Source of the DNA: Sulfomarinibacter sp963741385
GTDB lineage: Bacteria; Acidobacteriota; Thermoanaerobaculia; Thermoanaerobaculales; Sulfomarinibacteraceae
Assembly: GCA_963741385.1 (NCBI GenBank)
Contig: CAVUHO010000006.1
Coordinates: 434,001-498,000 of the forward strand
DNA: 64,000 nucleotides
Direction: 5' to 3'
This document shows positions 6,945 through 15,959 of the stretch, piece by piece. Position numbers and translations under genes: made by a program. The notes under the pieces are model-generated. The model worked only from the letters and a program-made list of their open reading frames with translations. It was not told the DNA's origin and ran no database searches. The first letter of the stretch is position 1, and each line of letters starts with the position of its first letter.

Positions 6945-9212
6945 GTGCCAATCATCGAATCAACCCCCGAGTTCGTCCAGTCGGTCTACGACACCACCCG
7001 TCAGCGCCTGAAAGTGGTCCGGCAGCGGCTCGACCGGCCTCTCACATTGGCCGAAAAGGTGTTGTTCGGGCACCTGGCGGATCCCAACGATGAGCTCGAT
7101 CGCGGCCGGGCATACCTCCAGCTGCGCCCCGACCGGGTCGCCATGCAGGACGCCACCGCGCAGATGGCGCTGCTCCAGTTCATGCTCTCCGGCCGGGACT
7201 CGACCGCCGTGCCGTCGACCGTCCACTGCGACCATTTGATCCTCGCAAAATCGGGCGCGATCGAGGATGTGGAGGCGGCCATCGAGCGCAACCGCGAGGT
7301 CTATGACTTCCTGCAGTCGACTTCGGCCCGCTATGGGCTGGGGTTCTGGAAGCCGGGTTCCGGCATCATCCACCAGGTGGTGCTCGAGAACTACGCCTTT
7401 CCCGGCGGGATGATGATCGGCACCGACTCGCACACCCCCAACGCCGGCGGGCTCGGGATGATCGCCGTCGGCGTTGGCGGCGCCGATGCCGTCGATGTCA
7501 TGGCCGGCTTCAACTGGGAGGTCCTGCAGCCGGAGATCGTCGGCGTCAAGCTCACCGGCAGCCTCAAGGGTTGGGCGTCGCCGAAAGACGTGATCCTCAA
7601 GCTTCTCGGAATTCTCACGGTCAAGGGCGGCACCAACCGGATCATCGAGTACTTCGGTCCCGGCGCGTCGTCGATCTCGACCACCGGCAAGGGCACCATC
7701 ACCAACATGGGCGCCGAACTCGGTGCCACCACCTCCATCTTTCCCTACGACAAACGCGCCAAGACCTATCTCGACGCCACCCAACGGGCGCGGATCGCCA
7801 CCCTGGCCGAGGCCAACAAGGATCTCCTGCAGGCTGACCCCGAGGTCGCGGCCGACCCCGAGACCTATTTCGACCTCGTGATCGAAATCGATCTCGACAC
7901 GCTCGAACCACACGTGGTCGGACCGTTCACGCCCGATCTCGCACGCCCGGTCTCGCAGCTGGCGGCCGACGTCCGCGCAAACGGCTATCCCCCCAACCTG
8001 ACGGCGGGCCTCATCGGGTCGTGCACAAACTCGTCCTACGAAGATCTGACGCGGGCCGCCGATGTCGCTGACCAGGCCATCGCCCACGGCGCGACCACCA
8101 AATCCACCCTCTGGGTGACGCCTGGATCGGAGCAGATCGAAGCCACGATCGCGCGCGACGGTCAGCTGGAGAGCTTCAACCGCCTCGGTGGGACGGTGCT
8201 CGCCAACGCCTGCGGCCCGTGCATCGGCCAGTGGCACCGCAAGGACATCGTCGAGGGCGAGGTCAACTCCATCATCAGTTCCTTCAACCGGAATTTTGCC
8301 AAGAGAAACGACGGCAACCCGCAGACGAGCTCCTTCATCTCGAGCCCCGAGGTCGTGATCGCCTATGCCCTCGCGGGGAGCCTCGACGTCAATCCTCTCA
8401 CCGACGAACTCACCGCCGACGACGGCTCCACCTACCGTCTCGAACCGCCGAAACCCGCGCCCGAAGTGCCCGCGAAGGGCTTCATCTTCAAGGCGGACGG
8501 CTATCTCGCACCGCCCCGGGACCGCGCCTCGGTGGAGGTCAAGGTCAAGGGAGACTCCGAGCGGCTGCAGCTGTTGGAGCCCTTTGCCGCGTGGGACGGC
8601 AAGGACTATGAACGGATGCCCGTGCTTCTGAAAGCGCGCGGCAAGTGCACCACCGACCACATTTCCCAGGCCGGCCCCTGGCTGCGCTTCCGCGGCCACC
8701 TCGACCACATCTCGGACAACCTCTTTCTGGGCGCAGTCAACTCCTTTACCGAGGAACCCGGGTTCGGGGTCGACGCGGAGACCGGGGACGTGGTGTCGCT
8801 GCCCAAGCTGGCACGGTCGTACAAGGACCGGGGCATCCGTTGGGTGGCCGTCGCCGACGAAAACTACGGCGAAGGGTCATCGCGCGAGCACGCCGCCATG
8901 GAACCCCGCTTCATGGCCGGCATGGCCGTGATCGCGCGCTCGTTTGCCCGCATCGCCGAGACCAACCTCAAGAAGCAGGGCATGCTGCCGCTGCGTTTTG
9001 CCGAGGCCGGCGACTACGAGAAGATCCGGGTCGACGACCGGATTTCGCTCACCGGGCTTGCGGCCATCGCACCGGGCACGCAGATCGCCGCGGTCATCCA
9101 CCACGCCGACGGCTCGAAGGACAACATCCGGCTCGACCACAGCCTCAACGCCGAACAGGTGGAGTGGTTCAAGGCAGGTTCGGCGCTCAACGTCCTGCGG
9201 AGGAAGAACTGA
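6945..9212 (+). CDS. acn: Aconitate hydratase, mitochondrial type
   Basis: Citrate/isocitrate isomerase of the TCA cycle, 755 aa, a length typical of mitochondrial-type aconitases. The three [4Fe-4S] ligands are visible: C in GSCTNSSYED (about 359) and the pair in NACGPCIGQW (about 423 and 426). Substrate motifs STVHCDHLI and GTDSHTPNAGGLGM are intact, and the C-terminal swivel domain has NYGEGSSREHAA. The GTG start is fixed by AAGGAGA 8 nt upstream, one of the clear Shine-Dalgarno sites here. A longer open frame upstream is only read-through. Single gene, no partners beside it. Confidence 0.95.
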   Translation: MPIIESTPEFVQSVYDTTRQRLKVVRQRLDRPLTLAEKVLFGHLADPNDELDRGRAYLQLRPDRVAMQDATAQMALLQFMLSGRDSTAVPSTVHCDHLILAKSGAIEDVEAAIERNREVYDFLQSTSARYGLGFWKPGSGIIHQVVLENYAFPGGMMIGTDSHTPNAGGLGMIAVGVGGADAVDVMAGFNWEVLQPEIVGVKLTGSLKGWASPKDVILKLLGILTVKGGTNRIIEYFGPGASSISTTGKGTITNMGAELGATTSIFPYDKRAKTYLDATQRARIATLAEANKDLLQADPEVAADPETYFDLVIEIDLDTLEPHVVGPFTPDLARPVSQLAADVRANGYPPNLTAGLIGSCTNSSYEDLTRAADVADQAIAHGATTKSTLWVTPGSEQIEATIARDGQLESFNRLGGTVLANACGPCIGQWHRKDIVEGEVNSIISSFNRNFAKRNDGNPQTSSFISSPEVVIAYALAGSLDVNPLTDELTADDGSTYRLEPPKPAPEVPAKGFIFKADGYLAPPRDRASVEVKVKGDSERLQLLEPFAAWDGKDYERMPVLLKARGKCTTDHISQAGPWLRFRGHLDHISDNLFLGAVNSFTEEPGFGVDAETGDVVSLPKLARSYKDRGIRWVAVADENYGEGSSREHAAMEPRFMAGMAVIARSFARIAETNLKKQGMLPLRFAEAGDYEKIRVDDRISLTGLAAIAPGTQIAAVIHHADGSKDNIRLDHSLNAEQVEWFKAGSALNVLRRKN

Positions 9213-9334
9213 CCGGGTTTCCGGCGTGAACCCGAAAGTCCGGGGATTCGCCGGATCGGTGATGTCGAAGGCAGATATGACCAGGATCATGGTCGCTCGT
9301 TGACTGGAGAGAGCTGTTCTGCGAACATCGATCG

Positions 9335-10015
9335 ATGAGCGAACGACGAGCCGACCAGCCGAACAATTCCGTCGCCGGCCACGAATTTCTGAAGATTTTT
9401 CTGCCCTATGAACTCCGTCTCGCGCAACGTCGCGCGATGGTCACGAGTTCCAGATCGCCCGATCGCTCGCCGGGGACCTGTCTCGGTCTCTACTTCGTCC
9501 GTCTCGAACCGATCACGGGCGACTGGTTTCCAGCCCCGCTGGAGGGCGGAGCGCAGATCAGCGCCCACATCCAGACCCTCCTGCGAGACGTCATCCGCGA
9601 TTCCGACATCCCGATCCGGCTCAGCGACCAGGAGCACCTCGCCATACTCCGCGACCTCGACCCGGAACATACGTACGTGGTCAGCCAACGTTTTCTCGCG
9701 ATGGCCGCGGACTCGGACCTGCTCCTCGCGGCCAACCTGCGGACCCGCGTCGGCTATGTGGTGTATCCGCTGTCGAGCCAGCCGAACTTTCCCGCCGAAC
9801 AGTGGGCCACGGTCGTCGACCTGGCGCGGAAGATGAGCGATCGCGCTCAGCCATCCGGACGCGCCTGCGGTCACGGTCTGTTGCGGGGGCCGGGGATGGC
9901 CGAATCCGGCATCCCCGAAAGCGACCTCATCCCTCTCGCGCTGCGCGACCCCGACGCCCTGGTCAAGGTCGGCCTGCTGCAGATCCAACGCATCCACCTG
10001 ATGCCGAACGTGTAG
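9335..10015 (+). CDS. Uncharacterised protein with a degenerate GGDEF-like fold
   Basis: A 226-residue soluble protein without a signal peptide. Residues about 50-165 follow the order of a diguanylate cyclase domain: LGLYFVRLE, a helix with HIQTLLRDVIRDSDIPIRL, then SDQEHLAIL where a cyclase would have GGDEF(A)xLL, then a TRVGYVVYPL strand like the usual SxGVAxYP. The signature is lost, so catalysis is unlikely; a receptor or structural role is possible. The similarity is pattern-based and needs a profile search. No clear ribosome site marks the start. The gene ends 19 nt before a heptad repeat. Confidence 0.6.
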   Translation: MSERRADQPNNSVAGHEFLKIFLPYELRLAQRRAMVTSSRSPDRSPGTCLGLYFVRLEPITGDWFPAPLEGGAQISAHIQTLLRDVIRDSDIPIRLSDQEHLAILRDLDPEHTYVVSQRFLAMAADSDLLLAANLRTRVGYVVYPLSSQPNFPAEQWATVVDLARKMSDRAQPSGRACGHGLLRGPGMAESGIPESDLIPLALRDPDALVKVGLLQIQRIHLMPNV

Positions 10016-10033
10016 CTTCCCCTCCACACGCCC

Positions 10034-10062
10034 ATTTCGGATTTCGGATTTCGGATTTCGGA
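10034..10062. repeat. 7-bp tandem repeat (ATTTCGG)
   Basis: Four ATTTCGG units directly after the preceding gene. The rest of the 10016-10311 gap holds only hairpins and no gene. Confidence 0.88.
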
Positions 10063-10201
10063 TGTGCTCGTGGCCTTCGGCCACGGCGTCTACCCGCCAT
10101 GAGCGGGTGGCCGATGGCCGGCCCCTTCCCTCCCTTCCTTTCCGGCCGTCGGCCACATTCCTCTCCTGACGGGCAGTGCCGGATTTGCCACCCGCCCCCC
10201 C

Positions 10202-10271
10202 GGCAGCCGGGACGGCTGCCCCACAAATGCTCAGGGCCGGGTTTTGTTGTGGGGCACGCGTCTCGCGTGCC
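10202..10271. repeat. Pair of REP-like hairpins flanking CCCCACAAA
   Basis: GGCAGCC-GGGAC-GGCTGCC at 10202-10220, then CCCCACAAA, then GGCACGCG-TCT-CGCGTGCC at 10253-10271. The second hairpin recurs at 47499-47517, again with CCCCACAAA beside it, so this is an interspersed family. Confidence 0.65.
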
Positions 10272-10299
10272 GGGCGGGGGGGCGGACGAGGCGACGAGG

Positions 10300-10305
10300 T
10301 ATGAT
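10300..10305 (+). promoter_or_regulatory. -10 box, leaderless layout
   Basis: TATGAT, 6 nt before the ATG at 10312. The transcript would start on the initiation codon. Confidence 0.45.
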
Positions 10306-10311
10306 CGCGGC

Positions 10312-11454
10312 ATGGCGTTTGATCTCGGCGAGTGGCTTCCGCAGTTCCCGGTCCGGGAGCACGTTCTTTATCTCGACCACGCCGCGGTGTGCCCGCTCCC
10401 CGCGCCGGTGGCCGAAGCCATGCGCCGGCGCATCACGGAGCAGGAAGAGACCGGCCACGAGAAATACCGCGAGTGGCACAACGATCTGCTGTCATGCCGC
10501 CACCTCGGAAGCCAGCTCATCGGGTGCGCCCCCGACGACATCTCGATCGTCCACAGCACATCCGAAGGTCTCTCGCTGATCGCAGAGGGGCTCGACTGGG
10601 AACCGGGCGATGAGGTCCTGGTAGGCAACGAAGAGTTCGCGGCCAACGTGGCGCCGTGGCTGGCCCTGGCGAGGCGGGGCGTTCGCGTGGTCAGGTTCCC
10701 GCAACCCGACGGACGAGTCGATCCGGCGATCGTGGAGCAGCACATCAGCGACCGCACCCGCCTCCTGGCGGTGTCGTGGGTCGCCTTTCACAGTGGTTGG
10801 ATCGCACCGCTCGCCCAACTCGGCGGTGTGTGCAGGGACCGGAATGTCCTCCTGGTGGTCGACGCGATCCAGGGTCTCGGCGTGCTGCCCATGCACATGG
10901 GAACCTTCGGCATCGGCGCCGTCGCGGCCGACGGCCACAAGTGGCTCCTCGGGCCCGAGGGCGCCGGTCTTCTGGCTACGACCCCCGATCTCCGCCGCCA
11001 ACTGCAACCGGTGATCTCCGGTTGGCGCAACGCGGTTCTGGCTCCGCGCGACTTTTTTCTCCACCGCCTGGAGCTTTACGAGGACGGCCGCCGTTTCGAA
11101 CCCGGAGCGAGCAACGGCGTCGGCGTCGCCGGCCTCGCCGCCGGTCTCGATCTGATCGCAGCGGTTGACCGCGAGAACATCCAGACTCGAATTGAAACCC
11201 TCGCGCGGTTACTGACCAGGGTCCTGCTGGCTCACGGCTGGGATGTGTTTTCGCCCGGCTCCGGACATCCGATCGCAGGTATCGTGTCCGCCCGCCACCC
11301 CTCCGTCGCTCCGGAGGACGCCCGCCACAGACTTCTCGACCGCCGGGTCGCGGTGTCGGTTCGACAAGGGTACGTGCGTTTTTCGCCGCACTTCTACACC
11401 ACCCGCGGCGAGATCGAGGCGCTCGACCGGATTCTCGAAAAAATCGGCCTCTGA
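10312..11454 (+). CDS. Class V aminotransferase / cysteine-desulfurase-like PLP enzyme
   Basis: A 380-residue fold-type I PLP enzyme of the aminotransferase class V family. LYLDHAAVCPLPAPV near residue 17 is the usual N-terminal motif; VVDAIQGLGVLP holds the PLP-ring aspartate, and DGHKWLLGPEGAG places the Schiff-base lysine at about 210. There is no obvious SufS/NifS catalytic-cysteine loop, so this is more likely a general class V aminotransferase or lyase than a dedicated Fe-S desulfurase; the substrate is unknown. ATG follows a TATGAT box by 6 nt. It converges on the next gene, the two stop codons sharing the palindrome TGATCA. Confidence 0.82.
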   Translation: MAFDLGEWLPQFPVREHVLYLDHAAVCPLPAPVAEAMRRRITEQEETGHEKYREWHNDLLSCRHLGSQLIGCAPDDISIVHSTSEGLSLIAEGLDWEPGDEVLVGNEEFAANVAPWLALARRGVRVVRFPQPDGRVDPAIVEQHISDRTRLLAVSWVAFHSGWIAPLAQLGGVCRDRNVLLVVDAIQGLGVLPMHMGTFGIGAVAADGHKWLLGPEGAGLLATTPDLRRQLQPVISGWRNAVLAPRDFFLHRLELYEDGRRFEPGASNGVGVAGLAAGLDLIAAVDRENIQTRIETLARLLTRVLLAHGWDVFSPGSGHPIAGIVSARHPSVAPEDARHRLLDRRVAVSVRQGYVRFSPHFYTTRGEIEALDRILEKIGL

Positions 11455-13845
11455 TCAATCGGACGCGCAGCGGAAGCCGATGCCGCGGTGCGCCTGGCCC
11501 GGTTTGCGGTCGTTGCGATCGGAGACCCGCTGCTTGGAAGGGGGATCCGCATAGGAGCCGCCGCGAACCACCCGTCTGCGTTCCGCGATGGCTCCGGTCT
11601 CCTGTTCCCAGGGCCGGCCGTCCCGGGGGGCGCCGTTGTATCCCGGATGATAGACGTCTTCCACCCACTCCGAGGCGTTGCCGACGAGGTCGAAAACACC
11701 CCAGGCGTTCGGCGGGAACCTGCCGACCGGCGCCTCCGCCGCCCAGTGATCCGAGCCTTCGATTCCCAGGCCGTTGGCGAGGGCCGGGTCCCACCGTTCT
11801 CCCCAGGGAAATCTCTCCCGGCTGCCGGCGCGCGCCGCGTATTCCCATTCGACCTCGGTCGGCAGCCTCTTGCCGGCCCAACGCGCGTACTGGCGAGCCT
11901 GGAACCAGTCCACCCACAGGACCGGGTGGGCGGCACGATTCGGGTCATCGTAGACGTCGGTCTGGCCCGGCGGCGTACACGCAGCCGCCTCGACGCAGCG
12001 GCGGTAGTCGGCGTTCGTGACTTCCTCGCGATCCATCCAGAACCCCTGGACCACAAAGCTACCCGCCGGGAATTCATCGAGATCCGCCTGGCTGTCTCCC
12101 TCGCTGGCGCCGAAACGGAACGTCCCGGAGGGAATCCACACCATCGTCCTGCCGTCTTTTTCAGAGGTCTTCGAGCCTCCCGCGCGCGGCATCGCGGCTT
12201 CCATGCTCCGCAGCAGCTCGTTGTCGTTGTTGGAGATCTCGAGCCCCTTTTCGAAACATGCCATCGCGAGCTCGCGCTGCCCCGCGCGGGCCGCTGCCTC
12301 CCCGCAGGCCTGCAGAGCGGACACCACCTGCGGCTCGACTTCGCGGCGGCGACGCTCGAACCTCGAATTGCCGGCTGCGGCCAGGGTGAGGACCGACCTC
12401 AGCTGGTCGAACTCATCGAGATCGCCGGCTCGTGCCGCGCTCGAAAGCTTGGCGCCGATTCCGTTGAGAACATCGAGGGCAACCGGATCCGCCGGGTCTC
12501 TCTGCAACAGGGAGACCGCCACCTGCAGGGCGTTGCTCACCCGCTCCTCCAACAGCAACCAGGTAATGGCGCGCCGGTCGAGATAGCGACGGTCTTCGAT
12601 CGACAGCGCCGCACCCGCGAGATCGTCCCCGAGCCGGATTCTGAGCGCGAATGTGCGATTCGCAGTGGCCAGCACGACCGCGTCGGCAACTTCCTCGGTT
12701 CGCGGCAGCGCACACCGGAAGCCGAGGTCGTCGGCGCGATACCACTCATCGAACCAGCTCCTCGTCGAGACCCGTGCGAGATCGATGCTGCGCCGCCACG
12801 ACCCGCCGCGAACCGTCCGCCCGACCCCGACGCGCGCGGGTGAACCGTCGTCGGGCAGTCCTTTCAGACCGGACTGGTAGCGATCAGCACACCACTCCCA
12901 GACGTTCCCCCCCATATCGAAGAGCCCGGGGCCGGTCGGCGGGTACGAACCCACAGGTTTCGTTCCAACGGCGCTGTCCGGCGTCTCAGTCCAGACATTC
13001 GCGTGTTCCGGCCGCCGGCTGTTGCCCCAGGGGAATCGCCAGCGCTGGTCGCCCGCCCGTGCCGCGCGCTCCCACTCGGCCTCCGAGGGGAGGTGTCGCC
13101 CGGTCCAGACCGCGAAGTCGCGCGCCTGCAGCCAGGTCACACCCACCACGGGGTCCTGGTCGCGAGCGCGATCGTTGTAACGGAAATCATCGAGCGGAGG
13201 CGTGCAGGCCCCCGCCTCCACGCAGAGCCGGTACCGGGCATTGCTGACCTCGTGCTTTTCGATCCAGAAACCCGGCATCTCGAACCAGCGGAAGAACACC
13301 TCGTTCTGTCGGCACCGGCGATCCGTATCGGAACACCCCACCCTGGTCCGGGCCGGAGGAAGGTACACGAGCTCCGCACCGTCGAGCTCGGACCGCCAGA
13401 CCGCACCGGTTTCGGGATCTTCGGGCGGCAGGAGGATTTCGCGGATCAGCGCCATGCCCCGCCCGGAGGGGTCGTAGGCCGCGGCCATGGTCCAGGCGGT
13501 GGCGGCGGTCTCGAAGTTCTGAGCGCGCCGTTCCAGACCGTATACGACCAGAGCTTCGGCCACCTCCTTTTCAACCACCCGCATCCGCCGTTCACCGTCG
13601 GGCAGCTGCGTCACCAGGCTGGAGTAGACCTCCATGAGCGTCGCCACCGCGCTCAACCGGCCGGCGACAGCCTCGACCCGAATGGACGCACCGGTCTGGC
13701 GAACCACCTCGGAGCCCGATGGGTTCAGCGGATCCACCTGCAGTTGGGCCACCGCGTCGGGGAGCATGGCCCACGAACCCGCGCCGGCCGAGACGGCCGG
13801 CAGCAGCATCCAGGAGACGAGCACGAGACGGGTGACACGCTGCAT
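11455..13845 (-). CDS. Secreted protein with two FGE-sulfatase (SUMF1-like) domains
   Basis: 796 residues with an N-terminal signal peptide (about 1-22). Two formylglycine-generating-enzyme-type domains lie near residues 155-385 and 565-795, each with the family pattern: FWIEKHEVSNARYRLCVEAG / FWMDREEVTNADYRRCVEAA, LPSEAEWERAAR / LPTEVEWEYAAR, GNVWEW / GNASEW, and a closing VRGGS...GFRCA. A helical region with repeat-like character separates them. The cysteine pair that true FGE uses is not evident, so it is probably a non-catalytic or differently acting SUMF1-like protein. Its upstream neighbour diverges. Confidence 0.82.
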   Translation of the reverse strand: MQRVTRLVLVSWMLLPAVSAGAGSWAMLPDAVAQLQVDPLNPSGSEVVRQTGASIRVEAVAGRLSAVATLMEVYSSLVTQLPDGERRMRVVEKEVAEALVVYGLERRAQNFETAATAWTMAAAYDPSGRGMALIREILLPPEDPETGAVWRSELDGAELVYLPPARTRVGCSDTDRRCRQNEVFFRWFEMPGFWIEKHEVSNARYRLCVEAGACTPPLDDFRYNDRARDQDPVVGVTWLQARDFAVWTGRHLPSEAEWERAARAGDQRWRFPWGNSRRPEHANVWTETPDSAVGTKPVGSYPPTGPGLFDMGGNVWEWCADRYQSGLKGLPDDGSPARVGVGRTVRGGSWRRSIDLARVSTRSWFDEWYRADDLGFRCALPRTEEVADAVVLATANRTFALRIRLGDDLAGAALSIEDRRYLDRRAITWLLLEERVSNALQVAVSLLQRDPADPVALDVLNGIGAKLSSAARAGDLDEFDQLRSVLTLAAAGNSRFERRRREVEPQVVSALQACGEAAARAGQRELAMACFEKGLEISNNDNELLRSMEAAMPRAGGSKTSEKDGRTMVWIPSGTFRFGASEGDSQADLDEFPAGSFVVQGFWMDREEVTNADYRRCVEAAACTPPGQTDVYDDPNRAAHPVLWVDWFQARQYARWAGKRLPTEVEWEYAARAGSRERFPWGERWDPALANGLGIEGSDHWAAEAPVGRFPPNAWGVFDLVGNASEWVEDVYHPGYNGAPRDGRPWEQETGAIAERRRVVRGGSYADPPSKQRVSDRNDRKPGQAHRGIGFRCASD

Positions 13846-13977
13846 AGATACCTACGCATTGTACCTATTCAAATCCATCTGCACGCCGCAACCGGCCTGC
13901 AATTCTCCGAGAATCACCGCCCCTGGCCGCCATCGCATCCAGCCGCATACGCAAAAGTGAAGCCGAGCGGGGCGCGG

Positions 13978-13983
13978 TACACT
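13978..13983 (+). promoter_or_regulatory. -10 box, leaderless layout
   Basis: TACACT with exactly 6 nt to the ATG at 13990. Confidence 0.42.
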
Positions 13984-13989
13984 CACCCC

Positions 13990-14658
13990 ATGGTCCTGGA
14001 AGATACTGCCGAACTCGACTACTACCGGGCGGTGGAGGACCTCTTTGCTGCCCTCCGCGGCGTCCCGCACATCCTCTCGCCGAAGGACTTTCAATTGCTC
14101 CGATCGTGGTGGAGGGACCAGATCCCGATGTCGGCGGTCCGCACGGGCGTGACGGAGGTCTTTGCCCGCCGCCTGGAGCGCGGAGAAGCGGAGCCCGTGG
14201 TCAGCCTCTCCTACTGCCGGCACGCGGTGGCGGAGCATGCCCAGCGGCTTGCCGAGATGCGGGTCGGCGCGACTGCGCCGTCGCACACCGACGCCGTCTC
14301 CGCCTCGGAGTCGATCCGGCGGCTGGCCGGGCGCCTTGCGACTGCCGCGAATTCGGCCCGGGCCTCAAGACCGAGGGCCGCCGCCGTCATCGATCGCATC
14401 CGCCTCGAGGTGGAGGCTGCATCGGCGGTCGACACGGCCTTTGTCGAGGAACACCTCTTCGCCCTCGAGTCGACGTTGTTGGTCGACTGTTTCGACGCCC
14501 TCGAAGACGACGACCGCCGGCGGCTGGAGGATCGCGCTCGGGCCGACGCCGAGGCCATGGCGGTCACCCCGGAGGCCCGCGACCGCACCTTCCGGGCCTT
14601 GCGCGACCGGCTGCTCCGCACCCTGCTCGATCTGCCGCGCCTGGAGATCGCCGGTTGA
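13990..14658 (+). CDS. Conserved-looking protein of unknown function
   Basis: A 222-residue, highly charged, mostly helical protein that I do not recognise. The N-terminus reads YYRAVEDLFAALRGVPHILSPKDFQLL, then SWWRDQIPMSAVRTGV; the middle is rich in alanine, arginine and glutamate with no cysteines that would suggest metal binding. No membrane segment or signal peptide. It leads an overlapping three-gene run with an RNA methyltransferase and comEC: its TGA is inside the TTGA that starts the next gene. ATG is fixed by a TACACT box 6 nt upstream. Confidence 0.75.
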   Translation: MVLEDTAELDYYRAVEDLFAALRGVPHILSPKDFQLLRSWWRDQIPMSAVRTGVTEVFARRLERGEAEPVVSLSYCRHAVAEHAQRLAEMRVGATAPSHTDAVSASESIRRLAGRLATAANSARASRPRAAAVIDRIRLEVEAASAVDTAFVEEHLFALESTLLVDCFDALEDDDRRRLEDRARADAEAMAVTPEARDRTFRALRDRLLRTLLDLPRLEIAG

Positions 14659-15959
14659 ACGGCGGTCGGAACCGCACGGCCGGTCCGGGTGGCCCGCCGG
14701 TCATCCTGCGTGCGGAAAAGCTGATCGGCGGCGGCCGCGCCCTTGCCCATCACGAGGGAGCGACCTGGATGGTGGCGGGCGCGCTTCCCGGCGAACTGGT
14801 GCTGGCGAAACCCACGCGGCGCCGGGCGGGAATCGTCGAGGCCGACACGGTGGCTGTGCAGGAGTCACCCCACGCAGCACGGGACGGCGATCCGTGTCCG
14901 CACTCGGACCGTTGCGGAGGCTGCGACTGGCCGCACATCACACCCGCAGCGGGGGCGAACCTCAAGGTGGTGGCGGCTGCCGACGCGGCTCGCGGCCGGC
15001 CCCTCCTCGCCGCCATGCTGGCGCAGGCCCCGGTCGTCACCTCGCCCCTCGCCTATCGGCTGCGCGCGCGGCTGCACTGGGACCCTGAGACCCGCCGGCT
15101 CGGCTTCTTCGAGGTCAGGTCACAGACGGTCACCTCCATTCCCGCCTGCCGCATTCTCTCGCCTGACCTCATGACCGCCTTGCCATCGATCATCGAAAGC
15201 CTGTCCAAGCGCTGCCCGCAGCGGGTCGACCTGGAGTGGTTGCAGGGCTCCCGACCCGGAGACGCCGTGGCCGGGCTGCGGCCCGCCAAGGGTGGGCCGC
15301 AGCGCATTGACCCCGCCTGGGTCCCGCTCCGCGACGAGATCGACGGCAGGGTTTCCGGTTTTCACAGCCTCGATCGCATGGGAGAGATCCGCGGTGGTTG
15401 GGGAGCAACCGCGGTGACATTCGACCTGCCGCTCCCGCTGACGGTTCCCCTCGGGGCTTTTTTCCAGGGCAATCAACACCTCATCGGAGCGCTCTTTCAG
15501 AGAGTGTCCGAGCTCGCCGGTCCTCTCACAGAACCGATCTTCGATCTGCACGCGGGTGTCGGTTTTCTGGCTGCGGCCGCGTTATCCGCCGGCCAACGCA
15601 GCGCTTTCCTGGTCGAGCCGAACCGGGTCGCGGCACGCGCGGCCGCCCTCAATCTTCCTGCCGCCACCGTCGCCGTCGGACAGACGGCCGAGGAATTCGT
15701 CGACAACGCCCCGGACCTGCCCGGGGAGGCGCTCGTCATCACCGATCCACCGCGCTCCGGGCTGACGAAGGCACTGCGAACCCACCTCGTCCGCTGGCAC
15801 CCCCACCGCGTGCTGATGCTCGGATGCGATCCCGCGACCTGGACGCGGGACGCCGGCCTGCTCCTTGACCACGGCTACTCGGTTCGCTCAGTCGAGCTGT
15901 TCGATCTGTTTCCCTCGACCCACCACGTCGAGATCCTCGCGCTGTTGGAGCGGGCGTGA
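14655..15959 (+). CDS. RlmD/TrmA-type RNA (uracil-5-)methyltransferase
   Basis: A 434-residue class I SAM-dependent RNA m5U methyltransferase. An N-terminal TRAM-like beta domain (VILRAEKLIGGGRALAHHEG..) is followed by Fe-S ligands in CPHSDRCGGCDW (CX5CX2C), the SAM pocket IFDLHAGVGFLAAAAL, TDPPRSG, and LMLGCDPATWTRD with the catalytic cysteine. RlmD normally has SCDP; here glycine precedes the cysteine. The TTG start overlaps the previous stop (TTGA), and the stop overlaps comEC (GTGA). The target (23S rRNA or tRNA) cannot be told from sequence alone. Confidence 0.85.
   Translation: MNGGRNRTAGPGGPPVILRAEKLIGGGRALAHHEGATWMVAGALPGELVLAKPTRRRAGIVEADTVAVQESPHAARDGDPCPHSDRCGGCDWPHITPAAGANLKVVAAADAARGRPLLAAMLAQAPVVTSPLAYRLRARLHWDPETRRLGFFEVRSQTVTSIPACRILSPDLMTALPSIIESLSKRCPQRVDLEWLQGSRPGDAVAGLRPAKGGPQRIDPAWVPLRDEIDGRVSGFHSLDRMGEIRGGWGATAVTFDLPLPLTVPLGAFFQGNQHLIGALFQRVSELAGPLTEPIFDLHAGVGFLAAAALSAGQRSAFLVEPNRVAARAAALNLPAATVAVGQTAEEFVDNAPDLPGEALVITDPPRSGLTKALRTHLVRWHPHRVLMLGCDPATWTRDAGLLLDHGYSVRSVELFDLFPSTHHVEILALLERA

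Noticed and set aside
6960..8708. Long open frame on the minus strand opposite aconitase
   Set aside because: Antisense to a clear aconitase with intact cluster ligands and a strong ribosome site.
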